Origin: Candidatus Gastranaerophilales bacterium | Lineage (GTDB): Bacteria; Cyanobacteriota; Vampirovibrionia; Gastranaerophilales; CAJFVJ01 | Length of the DNA: 5,357 nt | NCBI GenBank assembly: GCA_028694275.1 | Contig: JAQUTS010000126.1 | Location: forward strand, 1-5,357 | Reading direction: 5' to 3' | Shown here: piece after piece, positions 4,245 to 5,357 of the stretch | How positions within the stretch are numbered: the stretch's first letter is position 1 | How the letters are laid out: each line of letters begins with the position of its first letter | The notes under the pieces: generated by a model | The model's database searches: none | Told to the model about the DNA's origin: nothing | Seen by the model: only the letters and a program-made list of their open reading frames with translations | Translations under genes and position numbers: made by a program

Positions 4245-5357
4245 ATGAAAAAGGTTATACTGACATTTTTAGTATTTTTGCTCGGGGCTGTTAATGCTTT
4301 TGCGACAGAGCTGCCTTTGAATATTCAAACCAAACTTAAAAAAGAAATCTCTGGCGTGACGGTGCGTTTTGACGGGTTGATTGAGTACCCCAGCGGAACT
4401 CAATATTTGCCTGTTTTTCCAATGGAACTGAAAAAAGACACTCAGGCCAAAGTTGTTTTGACATATCCGTCCGGTAAAACATTACAAGAAGAGCCTGCTT
4501 TGGTGCTTTTTGATAACAACTTTGCAATGTTAAAAATACTAAAAAGCCAAACCCGTAACCCTACGGTTATTTTTTATAATGAGATGCCTTTGTGCGTCAA
4601 AAGAGGGCTTTTGCCGCAGGATTTATTGGTTCCTGAAAATCTTGTTTTGCCTGAAGAACTAGAAATTTTGCTCGGTAATTTGTCCATTCCTTTAGAAAAA
4701 ATCGGCGATGATTTTGATTATTTTAAGGATTTTGACAGGTTTTTTGACCCTCAAAAGGCACAGCAGGTAAAAAAACAAAATCCGAGTTCTGCCCAAAATA
4801 CTTTTTCTAAATCATATCCGTGCTTAGGCGGTAAAATGATATACGCTATCAATTATCAGGCAAATGCAATTTATGTTATAAACCCTGAAACAGGCAAAGT
4901 GCTAAAGGTAATAGCTCTTCGCTCCACGCCGTCTAATATAATTATGACCCGTGATCAGAGATATTTGCTCGTGTCTATGCTTGGAACACCAAAACTTGCT
5001 GTTATAGATTTGGATAAAAATGCTGTTGTAAAAGAAATCGACTCAGGCCAGCTTCCTATCTCGGTCGCTGTCGATAAAATAAAAAACCTTGCATATATTG
5101 CAAACCAGAATTCCTCTTCAGTTTCTATTGTAGACCTTGGAAATATGGATTTGGTGGATCGTATAGAGGTTTCGGGCAAGCCATCCAAATTGACTCTTTC
5201 ATCTAATCGAAAAAATCTTTTGTATTTGGATTCTGATACAGAGAGTGTGTACAGTATATTTTTGGATGAGGATCTTAGAGAGATAAATTTCTTATTCAAA
5301 ACCAGAAATCTCTCAGATATTATCGAAGTCAATAACAAGTATTATTTGATTTGCCGT
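4245..5357 (+). CDS. Exported protein with C-terminal YVTN-like beta-propeller repeats, function unknown (3'-truncated by window edge)
   Basis: The ATG at 4245 opens a frame of 371 codons with no stop before the window end. AGGAAG (4235-4240) overlaps the dnaJ stop and serves as ribosome site. Residues 1-20 form a clear signal peptide: M-K-K, a hydrophobic core (4-16), and A-F-A (18-20) with likely cleavage before T21, so the protein probably leaves the cytoplasm. Residues 21 to about 150 form a domain I do not recognise; it has two Y-P-S-G turns (48-51 and 74-77) that may mark a short internal repeat. A polar linker (about 150-195) follows. From about 197 there are repeating blades of about 42 residues: A-I-Y-V-I-N-P-E-T-G-K-V (208-219), L-A-V-I-D-L-D (251-257) and V-S-I-V-D-L-G (293-299) occupy equivalent places, each followed by a strand and a turn, as in YVTN/cytochrome-d1-type propellers. 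At least three blades are visible and more must lie beyond the window. There is no catalytic motif. Such propellers usually bind partners; the role here is unknown. Confidence 0.85.
   Translation, partial: MKKVILTFLVFLLGAVNAFATELPLNIQTKLKKEISGVTVRFDGLIEYPSGTQYLPVFPMELKKDTQAKVVLTYPSGKTLQEEPALVLFDNNFAMLKILKSQTRNPTVIFYNEMPLCVKRGLLPQDLLVPENLVLPEELEILLGNLSIPLEKIGDDFDYFKDFDRFFDPQKAQQVKKQNPSSAQNTFSKSYPCLGGKMIYAINYQANAIYVINPETGKVLKVIALRSTPSNIIMTRDQRYLLVSMLGTPKLAVIDLDKNAVVKEIDSGQLPISVAVDKIKNLAYIANQNSSSVSIVDLGNMDLVDRIEVSGKPSKLTLSSNRKNLLYLDSDTESVYSIFLDEDLREINFLFKTRNLSDIIEVNNKYYLICR

Noticed and set aside
4955..5338. 127-codon minus-strand open frame opposite the propeller gene
   Set aside because: The + strand frame has a signal peptide, ribosome site and repeating blades; the minus frame shows no domain and no ribosome site.
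1..5357. CRISPR arrays, tRNA/rRNA genes, insertion sequences, phage or toxin-antitoxin genes
   Set aside because: No regularly spaced repeats, cloverleaf-like sequences, transposase motifs or terminal repeats were seen on either strand by eye.

Overview
The window reads as an ordinary chromosomal segment of an AT-rich bacterium (by eye roughly 40% G+C), with tightly packed genes and ordinary ATG starts. Some details lean towards the cyanobacterial phylum. The RecR Toprim strand reads V-V-A-E-A-K-D, which resembles the V-V-A-D-x-R-D form I associate with cyanobacterial RecR. No photosynthesis or plastid-type gene is present, and a cytosol-type matrixin protease sits nearby. My best guess is a non-photosynthetic relative of Cyanobacteria (Melainabacteria/Vampirovibrionia, for example Gastranaerophilales). 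This is inference from recalled family sequences and was not tested by phylogeny.

Layout. Positions 1-464 (+) hold the 3' part of a DedA/VTT-domain membrane protein cut by the window edge. Positions 465-1265 (-) hold a matrixin-like zinc metalloprotease that converges on it with no intergenic base; a long imperfect hairpin (444-487) covers both stop codons and looks like a bidirectional terminator. The 76-base gap at 1266-1341 is a divergent promoter region with a palindromic -10 box. It starts a + strand run: ybaB/ebfC (1342-1764) and recR (1768-2364), three bases apart. A 160-base gap (2365-2524) carries a possible weak terminator, a 9-bp-arm inverted repeat and a weak candidate promoter. 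After it come grpE (2525-3088), dnaJ (3097-4236) and an exported protein with a YVTN-like beta-propeller (4245 to the window end, incomplete), all 8 bases apart.

How the genes work together. YbaB-RecR is a widely conserved pair linked to DNA binding and recombinational repair. GrpE and DnaJ are the nucleotide-exchange factor and J-protein co-chaperone of DnaK; dnaK is not between them and must lie elsewhere. The propeller gene's place behind dnaJ suggests co-transcription, but its role is unknown. No mobile element, CRISPR array, tRNA or rRNA was seen. I did not find a clearly new system; the most distinctive items are the signal-less matrixin, the exported two-part propeller protein, and the compact regulatory architecture at 444-487, 1300-1329 and 2477-2498.
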